Positions 15,197 through 23,042 of a DNA stretch of 38,815 nt are shown here, one piece after another. The notes below the pieces were generated by a model. That model searched no databases and was not told the DNA's origin. It worked only from the letters and a program-made list of their open reading frames with translations. The translations under genes were made by a program, and so were the position numbers. The DNA is from Methanosarcinales archaeon (GTDB taxonomy: Archaea > Halobacteriota > Syntropharchaeia > Alkanophagales > Methanospirareceae): positions 1 through 38,815 of the forward strand of contig JAUWQN010000008.1 in NCBI GenBank assembly GCA_030611045.1. Reading direction: 5' to 3'. Within the stretch, counting starts at the first letter, position 1, and each line of letters begins with the position of its first letter.

Positions 15197-16168
15197 TCAC
15201 GCCCCCACACTCATCTCTGATGGTAGCCGCATCTTCAAGAAGATTTGATAGAAAGCGACAGCGGTGAGCATCTGGAAAGCGAAGCCGACAGCCACTGGTA
15301 GCATCACCAACCCCTTAAAGCTCATCACCGCTATGCCCAGTGCGATCGGCAGGTTCTTCATTCCGGAAGCGTAAGTGATGGCTATGTTCTTCCCTCGCGG
15401 TAATAACTTTGCGCTCACCAGATATGCCACGATGAACAGAATAGGGAAAACGAGAATGGTGGAAGTTACCAGAGGCGCTATTAGCCCCAGATTATTCATG
15501 ATAGCGGGAACAGCGGTATTTATTGCCATGAACATGAGGAGCACGGCGGTTGTTGCTGAGATGGCGGGCATTACCGGTAGGTGTTTTCTCACGTCCACCA
15601 TCCTTTGCACCAGCTCTCTTAATGCTATACCGCCGAGCACGGGCAGAAGCACGGTATACATGACCATTTTGAACATTTCAAAGGTGTCAATGGTTACAAA
15701 TGTCCCTGCGAAGAGGAGCATCAGGAGAGGTATGAGAAAAGGTGCCAGTATCATGGTAGCGGCATTGATTACTGTTGCCAGTGGCACGTCACCCTCAAGT
15801 AGTCCCGCCCACACCAGAGCCATCCCCGCACAGGGGACAACGCCGATCAATATCAAGCCCGTAGCCAGGTCTGGATAATTTGAAAGGAGCAATAGGGCTA
15901 AAAGCCAGCAGAGAAGGGGGGCAAAAAGGAAGTTCAGCAGGAGTCCAAAGGAAAAGCATTTCCAGTCCTTCGCAGCCATGCCCAGGCTCTTAAAGGTGAT
16001 GGTGAAGCCCATCGCGCCTATCATGATGATGATCAAGGGGGCGCTGAACTTGCGAATGAAAATGCCTGGTGCGGGCGTGATTAGCCCCACGATTATCGCC
16101 ACAGCAAGCGTGCTGATGATTACGTATGCATACTTCTCCCGCATGAAGCGAGCATAGGCGAGTATCAT
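15197..16168 (-). CDS. BASS/ACR3-like transporter (second arsenite-type carrier)
   Basis: 323-aa membrane protein of the bile acid/arsenite (BART) superfamily with about ten segments. The key motif reads LIGVVPCAGMALVWAGLLEGD, comparable with LLGVAPCTAMVLVWSYLAEGN in the canonical ACR3 at 18392, including the Cys essential for arsenite transport in ACR3. The C-terminal half has ASGMKNLPIALG, where ACR3 has a glutamate-containing segment (SNHFEVAIA). It may move arsenite, a methylated arsenical or another anion. Located between DUF169 and the small-ORF cluster. Confidence 0.8.
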   Translation of the reverse strand: MILAYARFMREKYAYVIISTLAVAIIVGLITPAPGIFIRKFSAPLIIIMIGAMGFTITFKSLGMAAKDWKCFSFGLLLNFLFAPLLCWLLALLLLSNYPDLATGLILIGVVPCAGMALVWAGLLEGDVPLATVINAATMILAPFLIPLLMLLFAGTFVTIDTFEMFKMVMYTVLLPVLGGIALRELVQRMVDVRKHLPVMPAISATTAVLLMFMAINTAVPAIMNNLGLIAPLVTSTILVFPILFIVAYLVSAKLLPRGKNIAITYASGMKNLPIALGIAVMSFKGLVMLPVAVGFAFQMLTAVAFYQIFLKMRLPSEMSVGA

Positions 16169-16250
16169 GATTTAGTGTTTAACCTGTCACCGTCACACAA
16201 CCATTCCCAAAAAGGCTTGAAAGCAAATGTTAGCATATCTTCCGAGCTTT

Positions 16251-17009
16251 TCATCTTTCACCCTTCCTCTCACCGAGTCTCGCTTTCACATAGCCTATCC
16301 TTGGCAGATTCTCCAGCACTTCCCCGAGCATCTCCGCCGGCAAGCCAACCAACACAGCTTCATCAAGGTATTCGCATCCAACCCCACGAGCAACCATCCT
16401 TGCGGACTCGCAGGCTATTGTGAGGTTAAGCTCACCAGATAGATATGGTCTTACAGTAGCATAGGCGCAGACCTGCCTTGGTGTAGAAATCCAGTTCTCT
16501 GTTCTTCCGCCAACGTCGCATAGGGAAGCGTGAATGAGTTCAAATGCCCTCCTCGGTATAGCCTCTATAAGGATTACGTCGGGTTCCACAGGTGTTTCTG
16601 CTAAAGGCGCTAAGAGCGTGGCGTATATTCTTCCGGGCTCAAGGCTGGGTGAAGCTTCCACAAACTCCCGCCCTGCTCTGAGGCTGCTACAAGACGCCTT
16701 GTCCAGATAGAATTCTCCGGTTTCCTCCTCCTCTGGAATTTCGCATAGACCTAAAGCGGAAGCACCTCGCTTACACTCGTGCACAGCCTCTCTCGCATAG
16801 AACACATTACCGAGCATCGCATACTTCACCATTGCGCAGTAAAACATCGGTTTTTCAAGCTCTTCCACACCCTCTGGAATCAGTTCCTTATGCCTGATCA
16901 GTCTAACCGCCACAGGGGGGTACTTCAAATCCAGAATGTTCATCAGTTTTTCCTGTACTTCTGAGTGATCCATGCTTCCATAATCCTCATTCTCTTTTTT
17001 CTCTTCCAT
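16251..17009 (-). CDS. DUF169 family protein
   Basis: 252-aa cytosolic protein of the DUF169 family, common in methanogens and anaerobes. Visible features: LDLKYPPVAVRLI near the N-terminus, MFYCAMVKYA, CKRGASALGL, and ENWISTPRQVCAYATVRPYL in the C-terminal half; at least six conserved-looking Cys could hold a metal or Fe-S. Biochemical role unknown. AGGAGG precedes the start and the gene follows TauE by 13 bases, so it belongs to the TauE-DUF169-BASS operon controlled by the palindromic operator at 17979. Confidence 0.8.
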   Translation of the reverse strand: MEEKKENEDYGSMDHSEVQEKLMNILDLKYPPVAVRLIRHKELIPEGVEELEKPMFYCAMVKYAMLGNVFYAREAVHECKRGASALGLCEIPEEEETGEFYLDKASCSSLRAGREFVEASPSLEPGRIYATLLAPLAETPVEPDVILIEAIPRRAFELIHASLCDVGGRTENWISTPRQVCAYATVRPYLSGELNLTIACESARMVARGVGCEYLDEAVLVGLPAEMLGEVLENLPRIGYVKARLGERKGER

Positions 17010-17022
17010 CTTTCTTTTCCTC

Positions 17023-17868
17023 CTAAATTGGCAGCCCCAGCCACGAGAATACCCCGATCATCTTCAATCCCATGTAGATCATCACCACAATGAAGACGTA
17101 TTTTAATTCTTTTGCCGGCAGTTTATGAGCAACTCTGACGCCAACTTGCGCCATCGGAACGCTCGTTACAGCAAGGGCAAGCCAGGATTCCGGGTTCACA
17201 TATCCTATCAGATGTCCAATGGGATAGGCACCATACACGCCTGCCACCAGGCCGTTATAGATATAGCCAGCTAATCCGCCTATGGAAGTGAATATCATCA
17301 GTGCGGTTGACGTCCCGACTGCCTGATGCATCTTGAATTTTAATGCAAGCACCATTATTGGTATCATGAGCACGCCGCCACCAATACCGATTATTCCTGT
17401 CACAATTCCAATTGGAATGCCCCATGCGGCCCATATCCAGGGATTATCTTTTGGTTTTTCTTCAATCTTTGGTGGCTTTGCTGTAAGCATCCTGACGCCA
17501 CCCGCAAGAATCGCAAGACCAAAAGCTACGGTCAATATCTTTGCAGGCAGATGTGCCGCGATTGTCGCTCCAATTACCGCCCCAACGGCCCCAGTTAGAC
17601 CTAAAACGATTCCCGCTTTCCACCATACCGCTCCCTTTTTCGTATGCCCGTAAGCGCCACTTGCCGCAGTCGGAAGCACCACGAACAGGTTCGTGCCGAA
17701 AGCAATCAAGATAGCCGCATTAGGGTCCATGCCCATCCCAGTATATACCCAATACTGAACAGGAATCATGATGAAGCATCCGCCGACACCGAGAAGCCCG
17801 CTTGCGAAGCCCACGCCGAGACCTGTAATCAGCAACACAATTATCGCAGTCAAAAAGCTGATAGGCAT
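17023..17868 (-). CDS. TauE/SafE-family sulfite/anion exporter
   Basis: About eight-segment membrane permease. The two family repeats are visible: GLGVGFASGLLGVGGCFIMIPV in the N-half and GIVTGIIGIGGGVLMIPIMVL in the C-half. The family exports sulfite, sulfonates or other small anions. I place the start at ATG 17866-17868, which overlaps the stop of the small upstream ORF (TGATG); the listed GTG is one codon earlier. Position in an arsenic-regulated operon suggests export of a thio- or arseno-compound, but this is inference. Confidence 0.87.
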   Translation of the reverse strand: MPISFLTAIIVLLITGLGVGFASGLLGVGGCFIMIPVQYWVYTGMGMDPNAAILIAFGTNLFVVLPTAASGAYGHTKKGAVWWKAGIVLGLTGAVGAVIGATIAAHLPAKILTVAFGLAILAGGVRMLTAKPPKIEEKPKDNPWIWAAWGIPIGIVTGIIGIGGGVLMIPIMVLALKFKMHQAVGTSTALMIFTSIGGLAGYIYNGLVAGVYGAYPIGHLIGYVNPESWLALAVTSVPMAQVGVRVAHKLPAKELKYVFIVVMIYMGLKMIGVFSWLGLPI

Positions 17869-17966
17869 CACGCGCCACCTCTTTTACCCATTGCATCCTT
17901 CAACGCTTCCTTCTTCGGAACCATACCAAAAAACTTCAACTCTTTATTCATTACGCTTATTTTCAT
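17868..17966 (-). CDS. Small ORF, 32 aa, first gene of the TauE operon
   Basis: Not in the track. ATG-started product MKISVMNKELKFFGMVPKKE-type sequence, basic, ending KRGGA. Its stop overlaps the TauE start by TGATG, implying coupled translation, and the ArsR-type palindrome lies just upstream. No family recognised. It may act mainly to position ribosomes for TauE. Confidence 0.4.
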   Translation of the reverse strand: MKISVMNKELKFFGMVPKKEALKDAMGKRGGA

Positions 17967-17978
17967 ACTCATCAACTC

Positions 17979-18004
17979 AGTATTTCAAATATATTTGAAA
18001 TACT
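17979..18004. promoter_or_regulatory. ArsR-type operator: 26-bp perfect palindrome
   Basis: AGTATTTCAAATATATTTGAAATACT is self-complementary over all 26 bases. It lies just downstream of a TATA-like CTTTTTATAG (minus strand, about 18003-18012) and covers the expected start of the TauE operon. The core recurs before the permease operon at 20993-21013. A repressor bound here would block initiation. Confidence 0.75.
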
Positions 18005-18039
18005 ATAAAAAGGTTTATGGTTTTAGACTAATTGAAAGG

Positions 18040-18375
18040 TCAATCTGCTATCTCAGCAATGAGCCCCAGTATCTTTCTTCCCAAATCGGTTAGCCCATAA
18101 ATCAAAAAGCTACCTTCTCTTCTAAAATCCACCAAATCCGCTTCCTTCAGTAGTTTCAGATGATAAGATAATGCAGAATATTTGTAATTCGTTACCTCGA
18201 CAAAAATGCATACACAAAGATCTTCTATCCCCAACGCCTTTAATATCTTTATCCTCCCGGGATCGGATAAAGCCTTGAAAATGGATGCTATACGCTCAAC
18301 ATCTTCCTTTACCAGGTCTCTTACTTTTTCTAAGGTCTCTGATGATATATTATATGAAGGCGGTATAGTTGTCAT
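18040..18375 (-). CDS. arsR: ArsR-family winged-helix repressor (second copy)
   Basis: 111-aa repressor, closely related to the copy at 12490: IPPSYNISSETLEKVRDLV matches the other copy's IPPSYTISTETLEKVKEVM. IFKALSDPGRIKILKAL, the CXC sensor DLCVCIF and YSALSYHLKLLKEADL follow. It closes the permease-thioredoxin-ACR3-arsR operon. The two palindromes at 17979 and 20993, one before the next operon and one before its own, make it the likely regulator of both (inference). Confidence 0.92.
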   Translation of the reverse strand: MTTIPPSYNISSETLEKVRDLVKEDVERIASIFKALSDPGRIKILKALGIEDLCVCIFVEVTNYKYSALSYHLKLLKEADLVDFRREGSFLIYGLTDLGRKILGLIAEIAD

Positions 18376-18391
18376 ACTTCATCCCCATCTC

Positions 18392-19462
18392 TCAACCAAA
18401 GAAACCCCTCGTGCGTTTGCATAGCCATACGAGGAAGAGCATGATGGGAACCTCTGTGAGAACGCCAACGACTGTCGCAAGTGCCGCACCGGATGTCACG
18501 CCAAACAGGGTAGTGGCAACTGCTATTGCAACCTCAAAATGGTTACTGCCTGCGATGATTGCAGTCGGTGCGGCATCCTCATAGCTCAATTTTAAGGGCT
18601 TTGAGATGAGATACGTGATTGCGAAAACTACTATAATGTTAACAAAGATACCGACTGTGATCATACCGATTATCGCAGGAAGTTCAACTATCTTCTCGCC
18701 CTGATAGGTGAAGAGCACGACTAATGTGAACAACAGCGCTATTATCGACATATTACCTAAACGAGGAACAAGTTTCTCTTCAAACCAGCCCATACCTTTT
18801 CTTTTAATTGCTTGGTCCCGCGTAATCCACCCGGCTACCAAGGGGGTGCAGATGTAAATGAGCACCGCGAGAGCTATAGTCTTCCAGGGCACCACTATAC
18901 CAGAAACACCGATGAGGAACGTAGCCAGAGGCGCAAATAAGAAAACCATTGTCAGAGAGTTTATCGCAGTCATCACAAGCGTGTGACCCATGTTCCCTTC
19001 AGCCAGATAGCTCCACACCAAGACCATTGCCGTACAAGGTGCAACGCCTAACAGAATCAAGCCCGCTATGTATTGTTGGATAAGCGGTATCTCACCGAGG
19101 GGTGTTAGCGTTGCTTCTTGCGGCAAATACGGTGAAAAGACCACGCCTAAAAAGAACCATGCGAAAAAAGCCATGGTGAATGGTTTTATCGCCCAGTTCA
19201 TGAACAGGGTAGTGGCTATTGGTTTTGGCGTGTAAATCGCTTTTTTCACCTCTCCAAAGCTAATTTGGACCATTATTGGGTATATCATGGCAAACAGGCA
19301 GATGGCGATGGGGATGGAGATATGCGCCACCTCCAATATTGCCAGAAGCTCAGAGAGTTGTGGAAACACTCTGCCAATGGTAGTGCCTGCAAGTATGCAG
19401 AGTATAACCCATACATAGAGATATTTTCCCCAGATTCCTAGTTTTCTTTCTTTGTTTCCCAT
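18392..19462 (-). CDS. acr3: Arsenite efflux carrier ACR3
   Basis: 356-aa carrier with ten predicted segments that exports arsenite. Diagnostic blocks: FAMIYPIMVQISFGEV, the FMNWAIKPFTMAFFAWFFLG helix, GVAPCTAMVLVWSYLAEGN with the essential Cys, and AAPTAIIAGSNHFEVAIAVA with the conserved Glu. Full length. Three bases downstream of the thioredoxin-zinc-ribbon gene and 16 bases before arsR. The start MGNKERKLGIWGKYL is standard for archaeal members. Confidence 0.94.
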   Translation of the reverse strand: MGNKERKLGIWGKYLYVWVILCILAGTTIGRVFPQLSELLAILEVAHISIPIAICLFAMIYPIMVQISFGEVKKAIYTPKPIATTLFMNWAIKPFTMAFFAWFFLGVVFSPYLPQEATLTPLGEIPLIQQYIAGLILLGVAPCTAMVLVWSYLAEGNMGHTLVMTAINSLTMVFLFAPLATFLIGVSGIVVPWKTIALAVLIYICTPLVAGWITRDQAIKRKGMGWFEEKLVPRLGNMSIIALLFTLVVLFTYQGEKIVELPAIIGMITVGIFVNIIVVFAITYLISKPLKLSYEDAAPTAIIAGSNHFEVAIAVATTLFGVTSGAALATVVGVLTEVPIMLFLVWLCKRTRGFFG

Positions 19463-19465
19463 TTC

Positions 19466-19882
19466 TCACTCTCCCCTCTTCTTCTCGCAATCGAAGCAAT
19501 AATCCTTCTGCACATTGCCTGAAAACTCCTTTCCACATCCTTTGCACGTTACCTTGTACAAGGGATATGGTTTCTTCTTACTCATCTTCGCCTGCTCTTG
19601 GAGGTAATACAAGCATGCACATGGCGCTTCTGTCTTATTGTTTACTGCTCTTCCCGAAATCCAGCCCTCCACATCCCCCTTAGAGGGAACTCTACCTGTG
19701 CTTTTGAGCTCTCCATCCACGAAGACCGCAGGTGTTACCATAACGCCACGGTCTACAATTTCGTTGATATCAGAGACCGCAACAACCTCTGCATCCGTCT
19801 GCAAATCCCGAACTGCTCTCTCTATCAACTTTTTTGTTGCCCTGCACTTAGCACAGCCAACTCCAAAAACTTCTATTTTCAT
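19466..19882 (-). CDS. Redox thioredoxin-like protein with C-terminal zinc ribbon
   Basis: 138 aa after correcting the start to ATG 19880-19882, which overlaps the upstream permease stop (ATGA) and matches the family start MKIEVFGVGCAKC. The thioredoxin-like domain (residues 1-80) has CAKC and VMVTPAVFVDGEL, as in the 77-aa paralogue at 12218. The extension adds APCACLYYL, then a zinc-ribbon-like CKGCGKEF with YCFDCEKK. The internal MSKKKPYPLYK could in principle be a separate start for the ribbon. Cytosolic; likely reduces a thiol-bound metalloid for ACR3. Confidence 0.8.
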   Translation of the reverse strand: MKIEVFGVGCAKCRATKKLIERAVRDLQTDAEVVAVSDINEIVDRGVMVTPAVFVDGELKSTGRVPSKGDVEGWISGRAVNNKTEAPCACLYYLQEQAKMSKKKPYPLYKVTCKGCGKEFSGNVQKDYCFDCEKKRGE

Positions 19883-20994
19883 CCCACTATACCTCCATAA
19901 ATCATCCCCGTTACTGTAGAGAAGAGCACAACCAAAACTATATAAACGGAAGCCTTCTTCCAGCCGATTGTCCTCCATATCACGACCATACACGGAAAGC
20001 TCAAGGAAGGCCCCGCGAGTAGAAGTGAGAGCGCGGGTCCCGCAGCCATCTGTCCGGTGGTGAACCCGAAAAGATCACCGACAATCGGAACTTCCAATAA
20101 TGTCGGCATATAAAGTATCGCACCGATTATGGAGGACAGGAAGCAAGAGAAAAAGGAATTAGTTCCAAAATAAGGTTTCATTAGCTCTCCAACTGCGATT
20201 TGAGGATTATGGGACGGCGCATAAATCGCTGCAAAACCGCCTATTAGCCCTATGACAAACACACCAGCCAAAAGAATTGGGAATATCCGCTTTGCGAGCC
20301 ACAATGTCTCCTGCCCCCATTCTTTGATCTCATCTCTCGAATAGTAGAAAATCAGGATAACGGCAACCCCTATCGTCATGAAATAGATGGCTGTTAGTTT
20401 CGTGACCCAGGAGATAAGCCCAGACGCGCCAACGAGGAGTATCGCCACCATAAGAGAGAAAAACAGTAGTACTATATACCAGGGTCGTTCCACCTCTGTA
20501 TTATCCACCATAGCAACCTCAGGAGCTTTGTGCTTCGCCCCCTCCTTCTTCACACCACGCTCAAATATCGTTGCCATAGTCAAACCGATTACCACGGCCA
20601 GTAAAACAGCACTCAACGCCCTCGCGATCCCTATACTCAGACCGAGAACGCGTGCAGTAAGAACAATGGCTAAGAGGTTTATCGCCGGCCCAGAATATAA
20701 GAAAGCAGTAGCGGGGCCTATGCCCGCACCCCGCCTGTAGATACCTGCGAACATCGGCAGTACAGTGCAACTGCAAACCGCGAGAATAGTGCCAGAGCAG
20801 GAAGCAACGCTGTACGATAGCCATTTCTTAGCTTTCGCACCGAAGTATTTTAGCACTGCATCCTTTGATAATAGCGCTGCTATCGCGCCAGCTATGAAAA
20901 AAGCAGGCACTAAACAGGTCAGAACATGGAGTGAGAGATATTCCATCAGCGTATCCAAACCAGCTTCCACAATTTCAGTTAGCATCGCCAGCAT
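19879..20994 (-). CDS. UPF0718/DUF318 permease, full length
   Basis: 371-aa permease with two DUF318 repeats (N-half FFIAGAIAALLSKDAVLKYFG; C-half LLAGVFVIGLIGGFAAIY). The Cys-rich CSGTILAVCSCTVLPMFAGIYRRGAG is the family hallmark and may carry a thiophilic substrate; ArsP-type members export organoarsenicals. It heads the permease-trx-ACR3-arsR operon. The ATG lies immediately below the operator, and the TATA spacing suggests an almost leaderless mRNA. Confidence 0.85.
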   Translation of the reverse strand: MLAMLTEIVEAGLDTLMEYLSLHVLTCLVPAFFIAGAIAALLSKDAVLKYFGAKAKKWLSYSVASCSGTILAVCSCTVLPMFAGIYRRGAGIGPATAFLYSGPAINLLAIVLTARVLGLSIGIARALSAVLLAVVIGLTMATIFERGVKKEGAKHKAPEVAMVDNTEVERPWYIVLLFFSLMVAILLVGASGLISWVTKLTAIYFMTIGVAVILIFYYSRDEIKEWGQETLWLAKRIFPILLAGVFVIGLIGGFAAIYAPSHNPQIAVGELMKPYFGTNSFFSCFLSSIIGAILYMPTLLEVPIVGDLFGFTTGQMAAGPALSLLLAGPSLSFPCMVVIWRTIGWKKASVYIVLVVLFSTVTGMIYGGIVG

Positions 20995-21028
20995 TACAAA
21001 TATATTTGAAATAGTTATTTAAAGGTCT
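20993..21028 (-). promoter_or_regulatory. Promoter and ArsR-type operator of the permease operon
   Basis: On the minus strand a TATA-like CCTTTAAATAAC (about 21017-21028) is followed by CTATTTCAAATATATTTGTAAT, which ends at the permease ATG. The CAAATATATTTG core and right arm match the perfect palindrome at 17979; only the arm next to the ATG differs (one mismatch over TTTCAAATATATTTGAAA). Confidence 0.7.
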
Positions 21029-21067
21029 TCGCTTTTCATTATGATATTTGCATTTTGCTGTGGTGCC

Positions 21068-22324
21068 CTAACCGCCACTCACCCACGAAAGGATAATGAT
21101 CTCATCATTCCCGTGGACTTCGGTCTTTATACCCTTCCGGTTTTTGATATTCATCCCGTTAAGGTAAACGTTGAATGAACGTTTGATTTTTATGCTGCCT
21201 GTGTCGCGGTCCGTGGCCATCACCGTCTCCCTGAATTTGTCCCCATATTTATCTGTCAAGCTCTTCATCACGTCTTCTATAGTTGCCTCGCCGTCACAAT
21301 CGAGTTCTGTCCATCTCGTTTTTGTCAATTCATGTAAAGAAAGCGGGAATTTTACTTTTATCGGCTGCACTTCCTTCTCCTCTTTTAGCCCGGATTGGTT
21401 CACCGGTGATTCTGAGATTCCGACCAAGCTATGCCGCAGTGTGAAGTCCCACTCTTCATTCTGCCAATCCTTCACCACGCTTTCACGCGGTCTAATGCCA
21501 TTCAGCCAGGACAGACGGTCCTCTTTCTGGTCTTCCATGCCTCTTCGCTTGGCGGTTAAATCGGGATAAACGGTTATCCACGTTTTTTGCGGTGGTGGCG
21601 TGGGATACTCTCGATAACAACTACGGCTTATGATAGCATTCGGAAGATACCTCGAAGCGATTTCATAAGCTCGTTCAATTTCTTCCAGCGTGGGACGCCT
21701 CGTTACCTGTTCATAAGCGAAGATCGGCACGAACGGATTTATGCGGTATTTTATATCTTTGTTTACGGACGCGAGAAACTTTGCTATTTGCTCTATTTCT
21801 GTAGCATCAACAATCCCGGGCATGTAAACCGTCTGAATAAGCAGCTCTATCCCGGACGCGTTCAACTTCTCGATTGCGCTCAACACCGGTTTATTCGATT
21901 TTCCCGTGTACGAGTTATGAACGTCCTCGGAAAACGCTTTCACATCTACATGCGCCTCTGTCAAACCCGCCTCTTCCAGCTCAGTAACATAGGTCTCATC
22001 CTCACCCAGCGCATAGCCGTTGGTCATCAGCACGATTTTCTCAAAGCCCTTTTCTTTTAACCCTTTGACCAACGTCAATAGGTACTCCTTATCAAGCGTG
22101 GGCTCACCACCAGTAATCATCGTCTCAGCAGGCACCTTCCCATAGTAGTTCAGGCATGCCTGCTCCATTCGCTCGAGGGTCTCATCCGCAGTGAGCAGTG
22201 TGCCTCCCCCATCTCGTGCGGGTCTGAAACAACCTTTACAGTGGAAATTGCAGCCTGTAAGCATGAACCATACTCGCGGTTCGATCTCAGAAAGCGTGAA
22301 ATACTGCAACCCTCTTTTATTCAT
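21068..22324 (-). CDS. Radical SAM protein with C-terminal MoaD/ThiS-like domain
   Basis: 418 aa. The N-terminal radical SAM domain has the cluster motif C25-X3-C29-X2-C32 (GCNFHCKGCF), TMITGGEPTLDKEY, and HVDVKAFSEDVHNSYTG, resembling activase-type members. From about residue 320 a beta-grasp domain follows (IKVKFPLSLHELT, TIEDVMKSL, FNVYLNGMNI, GNDEIIILSWVSGG). The protein ends in Gly-Gly exactly as MoaD and ThiS do (the local MoaD ends FPPVSGG), so it may be thiocarboxylated. No partner gene is close on the same strand. Pterin or tungsten cofactor chemistry is a guess. Confidence 0.82.
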   Translation of the reverse strand: MNKRGLQYFTLSEIEPRVWFMLTGCNFHCKGCFRPARDGGGTLLTADETLERMEQACLNYYGKVPAETMITGGEPTLDKEYLLTLVKGLKEKGFEKIVLMTNGYALGEDETYVTELEEAGLTEAHVDVKAFSEDVHNSYTGKSNKPVLSAIEKLNASGIELLIQTVYMPGIVDATEIEQIAKFLASVNKDIKYRINPFVPIFAYEQVTRRPTLEEIERAYEIASRYLPNAIISRSCYREYPTPPPQKTWITVYPDLTAKRRGMEDQKEDRLSWLNGIRPRESVVKDWQNEEWDFTLRHSLVGISESPVNQSGLKEEKEVQPIKVKFPLSLHELTKTRWTELDCDGEATIEDVMKSLTDKYGDKFRETVMATDRDTGSIKIKRSFNVYLNGMNIKNRKGIKTEVHGNDEIIILSWVSGG

Positions 22325-22371
22325 ACTTCAAATTGTAGATATACCGATTGTTAATAAAAAGGTGAGAAAAC

Positions 22372-22857
22372 ATGGTAAACGTGCTCGTAGTCTATTATAC
22401 AAGGACAGGAAACACGGAGACGATGGCAAAAGAAGTGGAACGAGGAGCGCAAGAGGGTGGTGCTGATACAAGGTTGAAAACGGCAACGGATGTTGAAATG
22501 GAGGATATTAGATGGGCTGATGGTATAATTATCGGTTCACCAACGTACTTCGGATTACCCGCGCAAGAAGTAAAAGCGTTAATTGACAGATCAATTGAGA
22601 TACGAGGTGAGTTAGAAAACAAGGTGGGTGCTGCATTCTCTTCTTCCGCGCACAGGGCAGGAGGCAGAGAAACAACCATGCTATCTATTTTACAAGCAAT
22701 GTTAGTGCATGGAATGGTTGTGTGTGGTGACCCTTTGAGTAGTGGTGGGCATTATGGTGCCGCATCAAATGGAGCACCGGATGAGCAGGCGAGGAGAGAA
22801 TGCAAGGCTCTTGGGGAACGGGTAGCATTACTGGCTGAAAAGCTATACACCGGCTAA
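22372..22857 (+). CDS. Flavodoxin-fold NAD(P)H:quinone oxidoreductase, WrbA-like
   Basis: 161-aa FMN protein. The phosphate loop is YYTRTGNTETMA (residues 8-19), followed by WADGIIIGSPTYFGLPAQEVKALID and the C-terminal GDPLSSGGHYGA region of the WrbA/NADPH-dependent FMN reductase group. The start has AGGTGAGAAAAC. Divergent from the radical SAM gene with a 47-base gap. Somewhat shorter than WrbA of bacteria (about 200 aa) but similar to archaeal homologues. Confidence 0.85.
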   Translation: MVNVLVVYYTRTGNTETMAKEVERGAQEGGADTRLKTATDVEMEDIRWADGIIIGSPTYFGLPAQEVKALIDRSIEIRGELENKVGAAFSSSAHRAGGRETTMLSILQAMLVHGMVVCGDPLSSGGHYGAASNGAPDEQARRECKALGERVALLAEKLYTG

Positions 22858-23042
22858 CTATCTTTTGAGCTGTTTGGTTAGGCTAAAGATACATCTGTCA
22901 GTTCTGCTGAGTTATAAACACACGTGTGGCAATGTTTTGAATGCAGCGTCTCTGTCCCCACTGCATTTACCAGAGATAGTATCTTGCCATCCCCTTTTAT
23001 GTTTATTAATAGTTGATATAGAAGATTGGAGAGGTATGTGAT

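Noticed and set aside
15375-15878. 167-aa plus-strand ORF opposite the BASS carrier
   Set aside because: Shadow of a membrane-protein gene; no ribosome site or family features.
22919-22928. CACACGTGTG palindrome with a TATAAA before it
   Set aside because: Ten bases long, about 115 bases from the next start, no second copy seen; too weak to call an operator.
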